Shown: positions 27,075 through 36,034, numbered from the stretch's first letter. The stretch: 64,000 nucleotides of DNA from Glycomyces tenuis DSM 44171 (GCF_000427885.1 NZ_ATYW01000002.1:379532-443531), one strand, 5' to 3'. The notes: generated by a model not told the origin, from the letters alone. Made by a program: numbers and translations.

Positions 27075-27770
27075 TCACCGCTCTCCCGTGGAGTGCCTGC
27101 GGAGCCTGCTCCACTGCCACAGCCACACCAGCGCCAGGACGAGCGCGAACGCGGCGGCGGCGACGCCGATCCACAGCCACGCGTTGTGCTGCTCGGCCTC
27201 GGCGTGCAGCTCGTACTCCTCGCCCGGGCTCATCCGCCATGTCACGGTGCGCCCCTCGAGCTCGCCGTTGTGGTCGGTGACGTCCGCAGGGAAGTTGACG
27301 CTGATGATGACCTCGGCCTCCGCGAAGTCCTCGGTCATGAGGAAGCCGGTGGCCCTGAGGTCCCAGTGGCCGTCGAGGACGTACCGGCGGCCGTCGTGCT
27401 CGATGCGCAGGAACCCCCACTCGTCGCCGCCGAGCTCGGCGAACTCGCTCAGCGGCCGGTCGGTGAAGCTCGCGGTCCGGCCGACGTAGCCCCCCTCGCG
27501 GTAGTCCCTGCGCTCGGCGCCGGGGACGCCCTCCAGCAGCGCCTCCAGGAACGCGTCCAGCTCGGCCTGCTCGATGGCGCCCTCGCCGGCCCGGACGTCG
27601 GCGAGGAACTCCTCGCTCCAGGCGGCGGTGAAGGTCCCCCCGACCGTGTCGTCCGACCGCACCTCCAGCTCCAGATCGAGCCTGAGGCAGCCGGCGGCGG
27701 CGAACAGGACCGCGAGGGCGGCGACGGCGGACAGCGCCCTGAGCGCGGCCGGCTTCGTGAGACCCAGCAT
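27075..27770 (-). CDS. LppM-like (DUF3153) lipoprotein with C-terminal membrane anchor
   Basis: 231 residues. The signal peptide ends in a lipobox (FAAAGC), giving Cys28 as the lipidated residue. A beta-rich extracytoplasmic domain follows, with 'EVRSDDTVGGTFTAAWSEEFL' characteristic of LppM-type proteins, and one membrane helix near the C-terminus (about 198-218) with a basic tail. Mycobacterial LppM acts at the cell envelope and affects phagosome handling; in soil actinomycetes the role is unclear. Confidence 0.78.
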   Translation of the reverse strand: MLGLTKPAALRALSAVAALAVLFAAAGCLRLDLELEVRSDDTVGGTFTAAWSEEFLADVRAGEGAIEQAELDAFLEALLEGVPGAERRDYREGGYVGRTASFTDRPLSEFAELGGDEWGFLRIEHDGRRYVLDGHWDLRATGFLMTEDFAEAEVIISVNFPADVTDHNGELEGRTVTWRMSPGEEYELHAEAEQHNAWLWIGVAAAAFALVLALVWLWQWSRLRRHSTGER

Positions 27771-27874
27771 GCCCCGAGCCTAGGCGCGCGGGCGCGACGG
27801 CCCGGTGCTTTCGTCGAGATCGGCCGTTCCGCGGCCGGAGCGCCCGCGGGTTACCCTGTGAGGCGGGAGGCATC

Positions 27875-28369
27875 GTGTGCGCAGTTGAGGAATCGACCCT
27901 GGAAGACCACCGCGAAGGCAAGCGCCCGAACGCGGTCTCGCGGTGGACGGCGCGCCTGTCCTCCCAGCGCTGGCTGGCGCCGGTGGCGGTGCTCGCCTGC
28001 TTCGCCGCGGCCGCCGGCGGGGTCGTCGCGACCAACCCCAGCGACAACACCGGCCCCTCCACGTGCCTGGTCAAGCTGACCACCGGCTTCGACTGTCCCG
28101 GCTGCGGCGGCACCCGCGCCTTCTACTACCTGCTGACGGCGAACCTGCCCGAGGCCGCCCGGCACCACGTCATGGCGGTGTTCGCCGCGCCGTTCATCGT
28201 CTGGATGTACCTGGCCTGGGCGCTGCCCCGCGTGGCGCCGAAAGTGAGGTGGAGGCTCCCCGCGCTCCACCTCACCCCGGCGGTCCTGACGTCGTTCCTG
28301 GTCGCCTGGGGCGTGTTCTTCATCGTCCGCAACCTGCCGTGGGAGCCGTTCACGTACCTGTACGTGTAG
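27875..28369 (+). CDS. DUF2752 domain membrane protein
   Basis: 164 residues. The diagnostic DUF2752 motif CPGCGGTRA lies near residue 73, between membrane segments. Three or four membrane helices are predicted. The cysteine pair in CPGC resembles a metal- or redox-active motif, but no function is established for the family. A GGGAGG ribosome site precedes the GTG. Confidence 0.85.
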   Translation: MCAVEESTLEDHREGKRPNAVSRWTARLSSQRWLAPVAVLACFAAAAGGVVATNPSDNTGPSTCLVKLTTGFDCPGCGGTRAFYYLLTANLPEAARHHVMAVFAAPFIVWMYLAWALPRVAPKVRWRLPALHLTPAVLTSFLVAWGVFFIVRNLPWEPFTYLYV

Positions 28370-28403
28370 GCCTCTCGCGCGCGGACGCCCCTCCGCGCGT
28401 CTC

Positions 28404-29222
28404 CTAGGTGTAGGCGTTCGCCCGGTGCAGGTAGATGTCGCCGGAGACCGAGCGGGCCCGCACCTCCAGGCTCGTGCCGCCGTTCGACGGCGCCGGCGAG
28501 GTGTCGCCGGCGGCGAGCTCGGAGGTCACGGTCCCCGCCTTGGCGTCCAGGTCCATCCACACGTCGGTGCCCGCCACGATCCCGAGGCTGATGCGCCCCG
28601 AGACGGTGTTGGCGCGGCAGACGCCCGACTTGAGCGCGCCCAGCTCGATCGCCCCGGAGAGCGTGTTGACGCTGGCCGAGCCGTCCACCTTCTCGGCGAT
28701 GACCGCCCCTGCGACGGTCTTGGCCGAGAAATCCCCTCCTACGCGGTCGGCCCGGACCTGCCCCGAGGCGGTGTGGGCGCGGAACTCGTCGCCGGTGTCG
28801 ATGACGCTGATCGAACCCGAGACGGTGTTGGCGCGCACGCTGGTGGCCTGCTCGACGGTGGCCGAGCCGGCGACGGTGTTGATCGAGACGGGCCCGAGCC
28901 TGCCGTGCAGGCTGATCGGGGCCGAGGTCGTCTTGACCGAGACGTCGGAGCCGACCGGCACCTTCACGGAGACGTGGACGCCGATCTGCTTCTTGAACAG
29001 CCAGTTCTGCGGCTTCTCGGGCGCGACGATGCGCAGGTGCCCGTTCTCGAACTCGACGCGCGCGAGGTCGGCGGCGTCGGTGTCGCCGTCCTTGCGCTGC
29101 GCCGGCTTGATCTCGACCAGCACCTGCTCGCCGTCGTGGGCGGTGACGGTGGCCGAGCCCTCGGCGAGGGTGATCGACGCGGTGATCGGTCCGTCGTGGG
29201 TGAATTCGGTGTACTCGTTCAT
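28404..29222 (-). CDS. DUF4097 family beta-helix protein
   Basis: 272 residues made of short repeated beta strands, each with a 'V..NTVSGSI..' or 'AHTASGQV' pattern, from about residue 70 to the end. This is the DUF4097 right-handed beta-solenoid adhesin-like fold. No signal peptide or membrane segment is visible. It follows the HicB-like gene by 16 bp on the same strand, an actinomycete pairing. The family often sits beside small DNA-binding regulators; the biochemical role is unknown. Confidence 0.85.
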   Translation of the reverse strand: MNEYTEFTHDGPITASITLAEGSATVTAHDGEQVLVEIKPAQRKDGDTDAADLARVEFENGHLRIVAPEKPQNWLFKKQIGVHVSVKVPVGSDVSVKTTSAPISLHGRLGPVSINTVAGSATVEQATSVRANTVSGSISVIDTGDEFRAHTASGQVRADRVGGDFSAKTVAGAVIAEKVDGSASVNTLSGAIELGALKSGVCRANTVSGRISLGIVAGTDVWMDLDAKAGTVTSELAAGDTSPAPSNGGTSLEVRARSVSGDIYLHRANAYT

Positions 29223-29238
29223 GAGTGCCGCTCTCTCG

Positions 29239-29730
29239 CTAGGCCCGGGCGTAGCCGGTGATGCGTTGGCTGTACCGCGCTCCGCTGGTGGGACCGGCTG
29301 AGCGCGAGGTGTGGACGGCGTTGTTGATGGCCCGCACGAGCCAGGCGTTGACCGAGGTGCCGTCCGCGGAGGCGGTGTGCTCGACCTTCTCCTTCAGCGA
29401 CTCGGGCAGGCGCAGCGTGATGCGGGCGACGTCGTCCTCGACCGGCGGGGCCGGCGGCGGCGTCGTCTCGGCGGCCTCGACATCGGTGACGCGGAGGTCG
29501 ACCTCCTTGCCGCGCACGCGCAGATCGACCGACGCGGACGAGCCCGCCTGGTCGAGCCCGGCGGTGATCTCCGCGGCGGCCTCGGAGAGCGCCTCCATGA
29601 GCGCGAGCCGCGCTCCGGCGTCGAGGGCCTCTGACAGCAATTCGGCGGTCCGCGCGGCGTCCTCGCCGGCCGGCGCGGCGGCGGCGGTGAGGCTCCGGCG
29701 GAGCGATTCGATATACGGCGTCAAGTCCAT
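29239..29730 (-). CDS. HicB-like ribbon-helix-helix antitoxin/regulator
   Basis: 163 residues. A helical N-terminal domain (about 1-75) is joined by a Pro-rich linker to a C-terminal ribbon-helix-helix motif near 102-138: 'ARITLRLPESLKEKVEHTASADGTSVNAWLVRAI', the DNA-binding form seen in HicB/Arc/CopG proteins. No HicA-type toxin gene is adjacent; the partner gene is DUF4097. It is probably a repressor of the pair, acting at the palindrome just upstream of its start. Confidence 0.78.
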   Translation of the reverse strand: MDLTPYIESLRRSLTAAAAPAGEDAARTAELLSEALDAGARLALMEALSEAAAEITAGLDQAGSSASVDLRVRGKEVDLRVTDVEAAETTPPPAPPVEDDVARITLRLPESLKEKVEHTASADGTSVNAWLVRAINNAVHTSRSAGPTSGARYSQRITGYARA

Positions 29731-29741
29731 GACACCATAGT

Positions 29742-29759
29742 GACATCACTTTTGATGTC
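29742..29759. promoter_or_regulatory. Palindromic operator upstream of the hicB-like gene
   Basis: A perfect inverted repeat of 7 bp arms (GACATCA/TGATGTC) with a 4-base spacer lies 12 bp upstream of the start codon. Extra TGACA half-sites occur nearby (around 29730 and 29772). The position would let the ribbon-helix-helix protein block its own promoter. Inference from symmetry and place. Confidence 0.55.
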
Positions 29760-29954
29760 TGTCAAGCGGCGGTGACATTTCCCGGCCCTCACCGGTGACG
29801 CGAATGTGGAAAACCGCTGGTCGCCGAGGGGCGCCGTCGGGTAGAGATGACACAGGGGCGCCGGAGGACGCGGTCAAGACCACAGCAGTCCTCCGAGTAC
29901 GCTCATAGAGCTATAACCAGCAGTGAACAGACCGATCACGAGGGGGAGCGGGGC

Positions 29955-30707
29955 ATGCCCGAAATCGTACCGATGGATGTCCGACTCATCGCCTGGACGC
30001 ACTTCGAGCCCCCGGCCGACATCCCCTGGGACACCGACGCCGCAGGCGGCGAGGCCCTCGCCGAATTCGCCGGCCGCGCCTGCTACCAGTCCTGGAAGAA
30101 GCCCAACCCCAAGACCGCCACCAACGCCGGCTACCTCGACCACATCCTCCAGGTCGGCCACCTCTCGGTCCTCGAGCACGGCAACGTCAGCTTCTACATC
30201 AGCGGCATCTCCAGGTCCCTCACCCACGAGCTCATCCGCCACCGCCACTTCTCCTACTCCCAGCTGTCGCAGCGCTACGTCCCCGAGCGCGACGCGGCCA
30301 TGGTCGAACCCGACGTCATCGCCGAGGACCCCGAGCTCCACGAGCGCTTCCTCGCCGCCTCGGAGGCCGCCCAGAGCGCCTACAACGACCTCCTCGAAGG
30401 GCTCCAGAAGAAGTTCGCCGACATCGCCAACCCCACGCTGCGCCGAAAGCAGGCGCGCCAGGCGGCGCGATCAGTCCTGCCCAACGCCACCGAGACCCGC
30501 ATCGTCGTGACCGGCAACTACCGCGCCTGGCGCCACTTCATCGCCATGCGCGCCTCCGAGCACGCCGACGTCGAGATCCGCGCGTTGGCCGTCGAATGCC
30601 TGCGGCAGCTCAAAGAGAAGGCCGCGAACGTCTTCGCCGACTTCGAGATCTCCACCCTCGGTGACGGATCCGAAGTGGCCCACAGCCCCTACGTCACCGA
30701 AGGCTAG
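29955..30707 (+). CDS. thyX: Flavin-dependent thymidylate synthase
   Basis: 250 residues. The ThyX motif RHRHxSxSxxSxR is present as [14 protein letters not shown] near residue 94, binding FAD and dUMP. It methylates dUMP to dTMP using methylene-tetrahydrofolate and NADPH. I start at the ATG 29955, preceded by a GGGGGAGCGGGG site; the open frame upstream is non-homologous. It is followed at 213 bp by dapA, the usual actinobacterial thyX-dapA-rnj order. Confidence 0.96.
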   Translation: MPEIVPMDVRLIAWTHFEPPADIPWDTDAAGGEALAEFAGRACYQSWKKPNPKTATNAGYLDHILQVGHLSVLEHGNVSFYISGISRSLTHELIRHRHFSYSQLSQRYVPERDAAMVEPDVIAEDPELHERFLAASEAAQSAYNDLLEGLQKKFADIANPTLRRKQARQAARSVLPNATETRIVVTGNYRAWRHFIAMRASEHADVEIRALAVECLRQLKEKAANVFADFEISTLGDGSEVAHSPYVTEG

Positions 30708-30798
30708 CGGTGCCCCGGCACAGCCGGCGGACCGCGCCGGGAGGCGAAGACGCCTGAAGCCGCCCGCCCCGGCCGAGGCCGCGAGCCGTGAACCAACC

Positions 30799-30818
30799 CT
30801 CACGGTGAGGCCCGTGAG
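30799..30818 (+). promoter_or_regulatory. Hairpin in the dapA leader
   Basis: A perfect 7-bp inverted repeat (CTCACGG/CCGTGAG) with loop TGAGGC lies midway in the 213-bp thyX-dapA spacer. No T-run follows. It may be a weak terminator of thyX or a leader fold of dapA. A TTGAGA hexamer near 30848 could belong to the dapA promoter. Confidence 0.35.
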
Positions 30819-30920
30819 CCGCAAATCGGTACGGCGGGCGGCGAGACTTGAGACAGTTGAACCGACGAGCGGCCGGGCAGCCACGTCCCGGGCCGCCGCA
30901 ATCAGTATTGGTGAAAGCAC

Positions 30921-31814
30921 ATGCGCAACGTGACCCGCCCGTTCGGGCGCACCTTGGCGGCCATGATCACGCCGTTCACGCCGTCCGGAGAACTCGACGT
31001 CCACGGGACCGCCGAACTGGCCCGCTACCTCGTCGACGAGCAGGGCCTGGACGGCCTCGTCCTCAACGGCACCACCGGTGAGTCGCCCACCACCACCGAC
31101 GCCGAGAAGGCCCAGCTCATCGAGACCGTCGCCGAGGCCGTCGGCGACCGGGCCCACATCGTCGCCGGCGCCTCCACCTACGACACGCGCCACTCGGTGC
31201 GCCTCGCCCAGGAGGCCGAGAAGGCCGGCGCCCAGGGGCTCCTGCTGGTCACCCCCTACTACTCCCGGCCGCCGCAGGAGGGCATCGAGGCCCACTTCAA
31301 CGCCATCGCCGGGGCGGTCGAGCTGCCCTGCATGCTCTACGACATCCCGCCGCGCTCCAGCGTGCCCATCACCGAGGCCTCCTACCTCCGGCTCGCCGAG
31401 AACCCGCGGATCATCGCCGTCAAGGACGCCACCGCCGACCTCTCCGCCGCCCAGCGGATCCGCGTCGCCACCGGCCTCGCCTACTACTGCGGCGTCGACG
31501 CGCTCAACCTCGCCGCCTACGCCACCGGGCAGGTCGGCGTCGTCTCCGTCATCGCCCACGTGGTCGGCAAGGAGCTCAACGCCATGTTCGACGCCTTCGA
31601 CGAAGGCGACGTCGAGCGGGCCTCGGCGATCAACGACGCCCTCCTCCCGGCCCTGCGCGCCCTCCAGGGCCCGGCCCAGGGCGTCACCGCCGTCAAGGCC
31701 GCCCTCGCCCAGCGGGGCCTCCCCGGTGGCGAGCCGCGCCTGCCGCTTCCGGCCGCCAGCACGGTGATCGCGGATTTTATCGCTGAAAACCTCGCGAGCA
31801 TCAAGGAGGTCTGA
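30921..31814 (+). CDS. dapA: 4-hydroxy-tetrahydrodipicolinate synthase
   Basis: 297 residues, TIM-barrel aldolase. The substrate motif GTTGESPT is near residue 50; Tyr of 'LYDIPPRSSV' lies near 140, and the Schiff-base lysine is in IIAVKDAT near 168. It condenses pyruvate with aspartate semialdehyde, the first committed step towards lysine and diaminopimelate. The next gene's ATG overlaps the TGA by one base, coupling dapA to rnj. Confidence 0.96.
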   Translation: MRNVTRPFGRTLAAMITPFTPSGELDVHGTAELARYLVDEQGLDGLVLNGTTGESPTTTDAEKAQLIETVAEAVGDRAHIVAGASTYDTRHSVRLAQEAEKAGAQGLLLVTPYYSRPPQEGIEAHFNAIAGAVELPCMLYDIPPRSSVPITEASYLRLAENPRIIAVKDATADLSAAQRIRVATGLAYYCGVDALNLAAYATGQVGVVSVIAHVVGKELNAMFDAFDEGDVERASAINDALLPALRALQGPAQGVTAVKAALAQRGLPGGEPRLPLPAASTVIADFIAENLASIKEV

Positions 31815-33505
31815 TGAGCCTGACCAGACCCGACAACCTCGGCGAGCCGGGCCCGCTGGCCGCCGGCGGCCTCCGCGTCATCCCCCTCGGCGGCCTGGGC
31901 GCCATCGGCCGCAACATGACCCTGTTCGAGCACGAGGGACGCCTCCTCATCGTCGACTGCGGCGTGCTGTTCCCCGACGTCGAGCAGCCCGGCGTCGACC
32001 TGATCCTGCCGGACTTCACGCCCCTCCTCGACCGCCTCGACGACATCGAGGCCATCGTCATCACCCACGGGCACGAGGACCACATCGGCGGCATCCCCTT
32101 CCTGCTCGAGCACAAGAACGACATCCCGCTGGTCGGCTCCAAGTTCTCCGTCGCCCTCGTCGAGGCGAAGCTGCGCGAGAGGCGCATCAAGCCGGTCAGC
32201 ACCACCGTCGCCGAAGGCGAGTCGATCGAACTGGGACCCTTCGGGCTCGAGTTCCTCGCCGTCAACCACTCGATCCCCGACGCGCTGGCCGTCGCGCTCC
32301 GCACCGGCGCCGGCCTGGTCCTGCACACCGGCGACTTCAAGATGGACCAGCTGCCGCTCGACGGCCGCATCACCGACCTCGCCGGCTTCGCCCGCCTCGG
32401 CGACCAGGGCGTCGACCTGCTCCTGTCGGACTCGACCAACGCCGAGATCCCCGGCTTCGTCACCTCCGAGCGCGAGATCGGGCCGGTCCTGGACAAGCTG
32501 TTCGAGGACGTCAAGGGCCGGATCATCGTCGCCTCCTTCGCCAGCCACGTCCACCGCGTCCAGCAGGTGCTGGACGCGGCCTGGGCGCACGGCCGCAGGG
32601 TCGCGTTCGTCGGCCGGTCCATGGTCCGCAACATGGCGATCGCCCGCGACCTCGGCCTGCTGAAGATCCACGAGGGCCTCCTGGTCAACATGGACGAGGC
32701 CGTCCGGCTGCCCAACGACGAGATCGTGTACATGTCCACCGGCTCCCAGGGCGAGCCGATGAGCGCGCTGGGCCGCATGGCCTCGGGCGACCACCGGCAC
32801 ATCACCGTCGAGCCCGACGACACCGTCATCCTCGCCTCCTCGCTGGTGCCGGGCAACGAGACCGCCGTCTACGGCGTCATCAACCGGCTCGCGCGCACCG
32901 GGGCCACCGTCATCCACAAGGACGTCGCGAAGGTCCACGTCTCGGGGCACGCCCCGGCCGGCGAGCTGCTGTACGTGCTCAACAACGTCAGGCCCTCCAA
33001 CATGATCCCGGTGCACGGCGAGGCCAGGCACCTCCAGGCGCACGCGCGCCTCGCGATCGACTCCGGGGTCCCGGCCGACCAGGTCATCGTCATCGAGAAC
33101 GGCGACGTCGTCGACCTCGTCGACGGACGGGCCCGCCTCGTCGGGCACATCCCGAACAACCTGGTCTACGTCGACGGCCTGTCCGTGGGCGACGTCGGCG
33201 AGCCGGTCCTGAACGAGCGCCGCGTCCTCGGCGACGGCGGCTTCATCGCGGCCACCGTCGTCATCGACTCCGAGAACGGCAAGGTCGTGGGCGGCCCGAC
33301 GGTCTCGGCGCGCGGTTTCTCGGAGGACCCGAAGGCGTTCGAGGGCGTGCTGCCGCTCATCGACGACGCGATGGAACGCGCCGCCGCCGACGGCGTCACC
33401 GACCCGCACCAGCTCCAGCAGATTCTCCGCAGGACGGTCGGCAAGTGGGTCAACGACACCTACCGCCGCCGCCCGATGATCGTGCCGCACGTGCTCGAAG
33501 TATGA
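31814..33505 (+). CDS. rnj: Ribonuclease J
   Basis: 563 residues. The metallo-beta-lactamase core carries 'THGHEDHIGGIPF' (HxHxDH, near residue 80), the following ligand His in 'VNHSIPD', and the Asp in 'HTGDFKMD'. The beta-CASP domain has 'STGSQGEPMSALGRM', and the C-terminal domain has 'VHGEARHLQAHA'. RNase J is an endonuclease and 5'-3' exonuclease in RNA maturation and decay. The ATG overlaps the dapA stop (TGATG). The stop codon is part of the first unit of a 32-bp tandem repeat. Confidence 0.96.
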   Translation: MSLTRPDNLGEPGPLAAGGLRVIPLGGLGAIGRNMTLFEHEGRLLIVDCGVLFPDVEQPGVDLILPDFTPLLDRLDDIEAIVITHGHEDHIGGIPFLLEHKNDIPLVGSKFSVALVEAKLRERRIKPVSTTVAEGESIELGPFGLEFLAVNHSIPDALAVALRTGAGLVLHTGDFKMDQLPLDGRITDLAGFARLGDQGVDLLLSDSTNAEIPGFVTSEREIGPVLDKLFEDVKGRIIVASFASHVHRVQQVLDAAWAHGRRVAFVGRSMVRNMAIARDLGLLKIHEGLLVNMDEAVRLPNDEIVYMSTGSQGEPMSALGRMASGDHRHITVEPDDTVILASSLVPGNETAVYGVINRLARTGATVIHKDVAKVHVSGHAPAGELLYVLNNVRPSNMIPVHGEARHLQAHARLAIDSGVPADQVIVIENGDVVDLVDGRARLVGHIPNNLVYVDGLSVGDVGEPVLNERRVLGDGGFIAATVVIDSENGKVVGGPTVSARGFSEDPKAFEGVLPLIDDAMERAAADGVTDPHQLQQILRRTVGKWVNDTYRRRPMIVPHVLEV

Positions 33506-33676
33506 GAGCACGCAGAGGGCTCAGCCTCGAAGTATGAGAGCACGAAAAGAGCTCAGCCTCGGAGTGTGAGAGCACGCAGAGGGCTCAGCCTCGGAGTGTG
33601 AGAGCACGAAAAGAGCTCAGCCTCGGAGTGTGAGAGCACGCAGAGGGTTCAGCCTCGACATGTGAGAGCAGTTGAG
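33496..33676. repeat. 32-bp tandem repeat, about 5.6 copies, beginning inside rnj
   Basis: Units begin at 33496, 33528, 33560, 33592, 33624 and 33656 (last one partial). Each holds the core TATGAGAGCACG or TGTGAGAGCACG and ends in CTCAGCCT. Odd units have GCAGAGGG in the middle and even units GAAAAGAG, so the array is really a 64-bp higher-order repeat. The first unit carries the last codons and TGA of rnj. There are no spacers, so this is not a CRISPR array. Function unknown; it could arise by slippage or serve as a mRNA 3' end structure. Confidence 0.9.
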
Positions 33677-33679
33677 AGC

Positions 33680-33711
33680 GCGGGGCGGGCCGCCCAGGCG
33701 GCCCGCCCCGC
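33680..33711. terminator. Bidirectional terminator between rnj and a convergent gene
   Basis: A perfect 15-bp stem of G and C (arms 33680-33694 and 33697-33711) with a 2-base apex lies right after the tandem repeat and 7 bp before the stop of the convergent membrane protein gene. It can serve both genes. Confidence 0.78.
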
Positions 33712-33717
33712 TCCGGC

Positions 33718-34422
33718 TCATCCCGGAGTGACGGTGACGGTCGGCGAGGCTCCCGGCCCTCCCGCGGGGGCTGGAGGCATCGGCTGGTAGTAGACCTGCT
33801 GGCGTGGCCGCATCCGCATGAGGAAGGTGCTGGCAGCCAGCAGCGCGACCGCGATGATGGCGAGGTACATGCCGCTGTCGGCCTCGATGGTGATCTCGGG
33901 GGCGGAGTCCCCGCTGAATTCGTCGTCGCCGCTGGAGTCCTCGTAGTCCTGGAAGAACTGCCGCATCACGGTGACCGGGTGGTAGGCGAACGCCGCGGTG
34001 AGCCCGGCGAGGCCCACGGCGCTGAGCCGGGTCGGCCAGCGCAGTCCCGGCGAGCGGTGGGCGCTGAGCCCGACGGCGACCAGCAGCGCGACGGTGAGGA
34101 TCACCGTGGACGTGTCGATGGCGAACGTCGTCCCGCCGCTGAGGCTCGACAGGCCGAAGTAGCCGTAGTCGTCCCCGCCCTCGTAGTCGATCGAGATGCG
34201 GGGGAGCAGTACCGAGACGCACAGCAGGATCAGGCCCGCGCCTGCGACCACGAGGCCGATCGGCGAAGGCGAGTCCGACGGCGGCGGGGCGAGGAGCGGC
34301 GGAGGAGCGGTCGGCATCGGATTCAGCGGGGGAGGAGCCGCTTCGGGCGAGGCGGGCGTTTCCGGAGGGGACATCTGGGGCTGATAGGGGTTCGAGGGGC
34401 CCTCGGGCGGGATCGCTTTCAC
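33718..34422 (-). CDS. Four-helix membrane protein with Pro-rich N-terminus (paralogue A)
   Basis: 234 residues from the GTG at 34422. A Pro-rich cytoplasmic N-terminal segment (PPETPASPEAAPPP...) leads to the motif 'SDSPSPIGLVVAGAGLILL' and four membrane helices with an acidic loop (GGDDYGYF). A Pro-rich tail follows. The same plan recurs in the next gene upstream, so these are tandem paralogues. The start is uncertain: the frame is open to 34500, and an ATG at 34374 is possible. Function unknown. Confidence 0.65.
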   Translation of the reverse strand: MKAIPPEGPSNPYQPQMSPPETPASPEAAPPPLNPMPTAPPPLLAPPPSDSPSPIGLVVAGAGLILLCVSVLLPRISIDYEGGDDYGYFGLSSLSGGTTFAIDTSTVILTVALLVAVGLSAHRSPGLRWPTRLSAVGLAGLTAAFAYHPVTVMRQFFQDYEDSSGDDEFSGDSAPEITIEADSGMYLAIIAVALLAASTFLMRMRPRQQVYYQPMPPAPAGGPGASPTVTVTPG

Positions 34423-34537
34423 CGTGTCGATGCTACCGGTCAGACCCGATGCGAGCGGTCTTCGACATCCCCGGAACGGCGTACGGGCGACGAAGACCAC
34501 ACTGGAGTCTCCGCCGCCCGTTCGCCGAAGCGCTATG

Positions 34538-35164
34538 TCACTGCTGGGGCGGCACCTGCGGCCAGCCGTTCTGCTGGGCCTGCGGCTGCTGCCCCGTCGG
34601 CGGAGCCTGTTGCTGCTGCTGCGGCGGGCCCGCGGGCACGGGCTGCGGCTGCGGCGACGGCGCCCACCGCATCATGAAGATGCTGACCGCCAGCAGGATC
34701 GCGGCGATGATGTAGAGCCAGACCCCGCCGCCGGCCGAGACGGAGACGCCGGGGTCCTCTCCGCCCGGAGCGTCCAGGGCGCTGTTCGCCTCGATGACCG
34801 GGTGGAGCGAGGCGGCGGCGGTCAAGACCGCCAGGCCGATGCCGCCGAGCTTGGCGGCCCACATGAGGCTCGGCTTGACGCCCGCGGCCGTCCAGACGAC
34901 CAGGACCAGGAGCACCAGGGCCGGCGCCAGCCCCGGCAGGCCGGCGCTGCCGTTGTGGAAGCCGGCGGCGACCAGCCATTCGAGCGCGTCCTCGTCGCCC
35001 GAGAGCGACAGGTGCGGAATCATCGATCCCACTGCGAGCAGCAGCAGGCCGACGCCGGACAGGCTCAGCCCGACCGGGGAGGGACGGTCGGGGCCGCTCG
35101 GCAGCAGCGACGTCTGGAACTGCTGCGGAGCTTGCTGGTAAGGAGGGGGTGGAACGTCGTTCAC
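34538..35164 (-). CDS. Four-helix membrane protein with Pro/Gln-rich ends (paralogue B)
   Basis: 208 residues from a GTG at 35164, preceded by an AGGTGAT site. The start (NDVPPPPYQQAPQQF) and the end (PPQQQQQAPPTGQQPQAQQ) are low-complexity Pro/Gln-rich. Between them lie four membrane helices opened by 'DRPSPVGLSLSGVGLLLLAVG', matching paralogue A's 'SPSPIGLVVAGAGLILL'. The pair probably arose by duplication. No known family or function. Confidence 0.68.
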   Translation of the reverse strand: MNDVPPPPYQQAPQQFQTSLLPSGPDRPSPVGLSLSGVGLLLLAVGSMIPHLSLSGDEDALEWLVAAGFHNGSAGLPGLAPALVLLVLVVWTAAGVKPSLMWAAKLGGIGLAVLTAAASLHPVIEANSALDAPGGEDPGVSVSAGGGVWLYIIAAILLAVSIFMMRWAPSPQPQPVPAGPPQQQQQAPPTGQQPQAQQNGWPQVPPQQ

Positions 35165-35323
35165 GTTGTGATCACCTAACTCGATGGGGGTTACGACGGC
35201 ACACACCCTAGTCGCCTTCCGCCACAATCCCCCGTCCGCGCTCGGCGGCAGAGCCGCGGACCGGCCTCAGGACGCGGCGATCCGCTACGCGCGCAGCCGG
35301 TTCCGCCGAGCGGCTCGACGCCC

Positions 35324-36034
35324 TCAGCGTTCGGTCGCGCGCGGGCGGATGGGCAGCGGATTCGGCGGTTCGATCCGCATGTCGTTGACGACCATGTCCG
35401 AGGGCATGTTCAGCGTCTCCACGACCGCCCTCGCGATCGACTCGACGCTCGTGGCCCGGTCGAGGTCGTAGTCCGAACCGAACTGCTCCCGGACGCTGCG
35501 CTGCATGTCGGTCTTGAAATGCGAGGGGTACAGGCTCGTGACGCGCACGCCCGCGCCCTGCTCCTCGCCGCGCAGCGAGTCCGCCAAGGCCTTGATCGCG
35601 TGCTTGCTGGCCGCGTACGAGCTCCACCCCGGCCCGGCGGCGAGCCCGGCCCCCGAGTTGACGAACACGACGTGCCCGCTCGAGGCCCGCAGCGCCGGCA
35701 GCAGCACCCGCGTCAGCTCGGCGACGGCCACGACGTTCACCGTCAGCGTCCGCCGCCACCACTCCAAGGACTGCCCGCCCACCGGCGCGATGTGCGCGAT
35801 CCCCGCATTGTGGACGAGCGCGTCCAGGTGCTCGAGTTCCAGAGCGGCCACCGCGTCGGCGATGCCCTCCGGGTGCTCCAAGTCGGCGATCAGCCGCCGC
35901 TCGCACGGCACTCCTTCGAGCGCGCCTTCATTGCGGGCGTGCGCGATCACCGCGTCGCCTCGTGCGCTGAACAGCTCGGCCAGGGTTCGCCCGAGCCCGC
36001 GTCCGGCGCCGGTCACCAGAATCGTCTTCGGCAT
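35324..36034 (-). CDS. Short-chain dehydrogenase/reductase
   Basis: 236 residues with all classical SDR motifs: the nucleotide-binding TGAGRGLG near residue 10, 'HNAGIAH' near 82, the catalytic Ser in 'FVNSGAG', and the Tyr/Lys pair in YAASKHA near 145. It is an NAD(P)-dependent oxidoreductase of unknown substrate. The ATG at 36034 has an AGGGTG site; a GTG two codons upstream is the alternative. It is divergent from ftsK with a 75-bp gap. Confidence 0.9.
   Translation of the reverse strand: MPKTILVTGAGRGLGRTLAELFSARGDAVIAHARNEGALEGVPCERRLIADLEHPEGIADAVAALELEHLDALVHNAGIAHIAPVGGQSLEWWRRTLTVNVVAVAELTRVLLPALRASSGHVVFVNSGAGLAAGPGWSSYAASKHAIKALADSLRGEEQGAGVRVTSLYPSHFKTDMQRSVREQFGSDYDLDRATSVESIARAVVETLNMPSDMVVNDMRIEPPNPLPIRPRATER

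Noticed and set aside
29847-29954. N-terminal extension of ThyX
   Set aside because: The 36 extra residues are basic and unlike any ThyX; the ATG at 29955 has a better ribosome site and gives the family length.
33496-33676. Possible CRISPR array
   Set aside because: The 32-bp units are directly adjacent with no unique spacers, and no cas genes are near. It is a tandem repeat.
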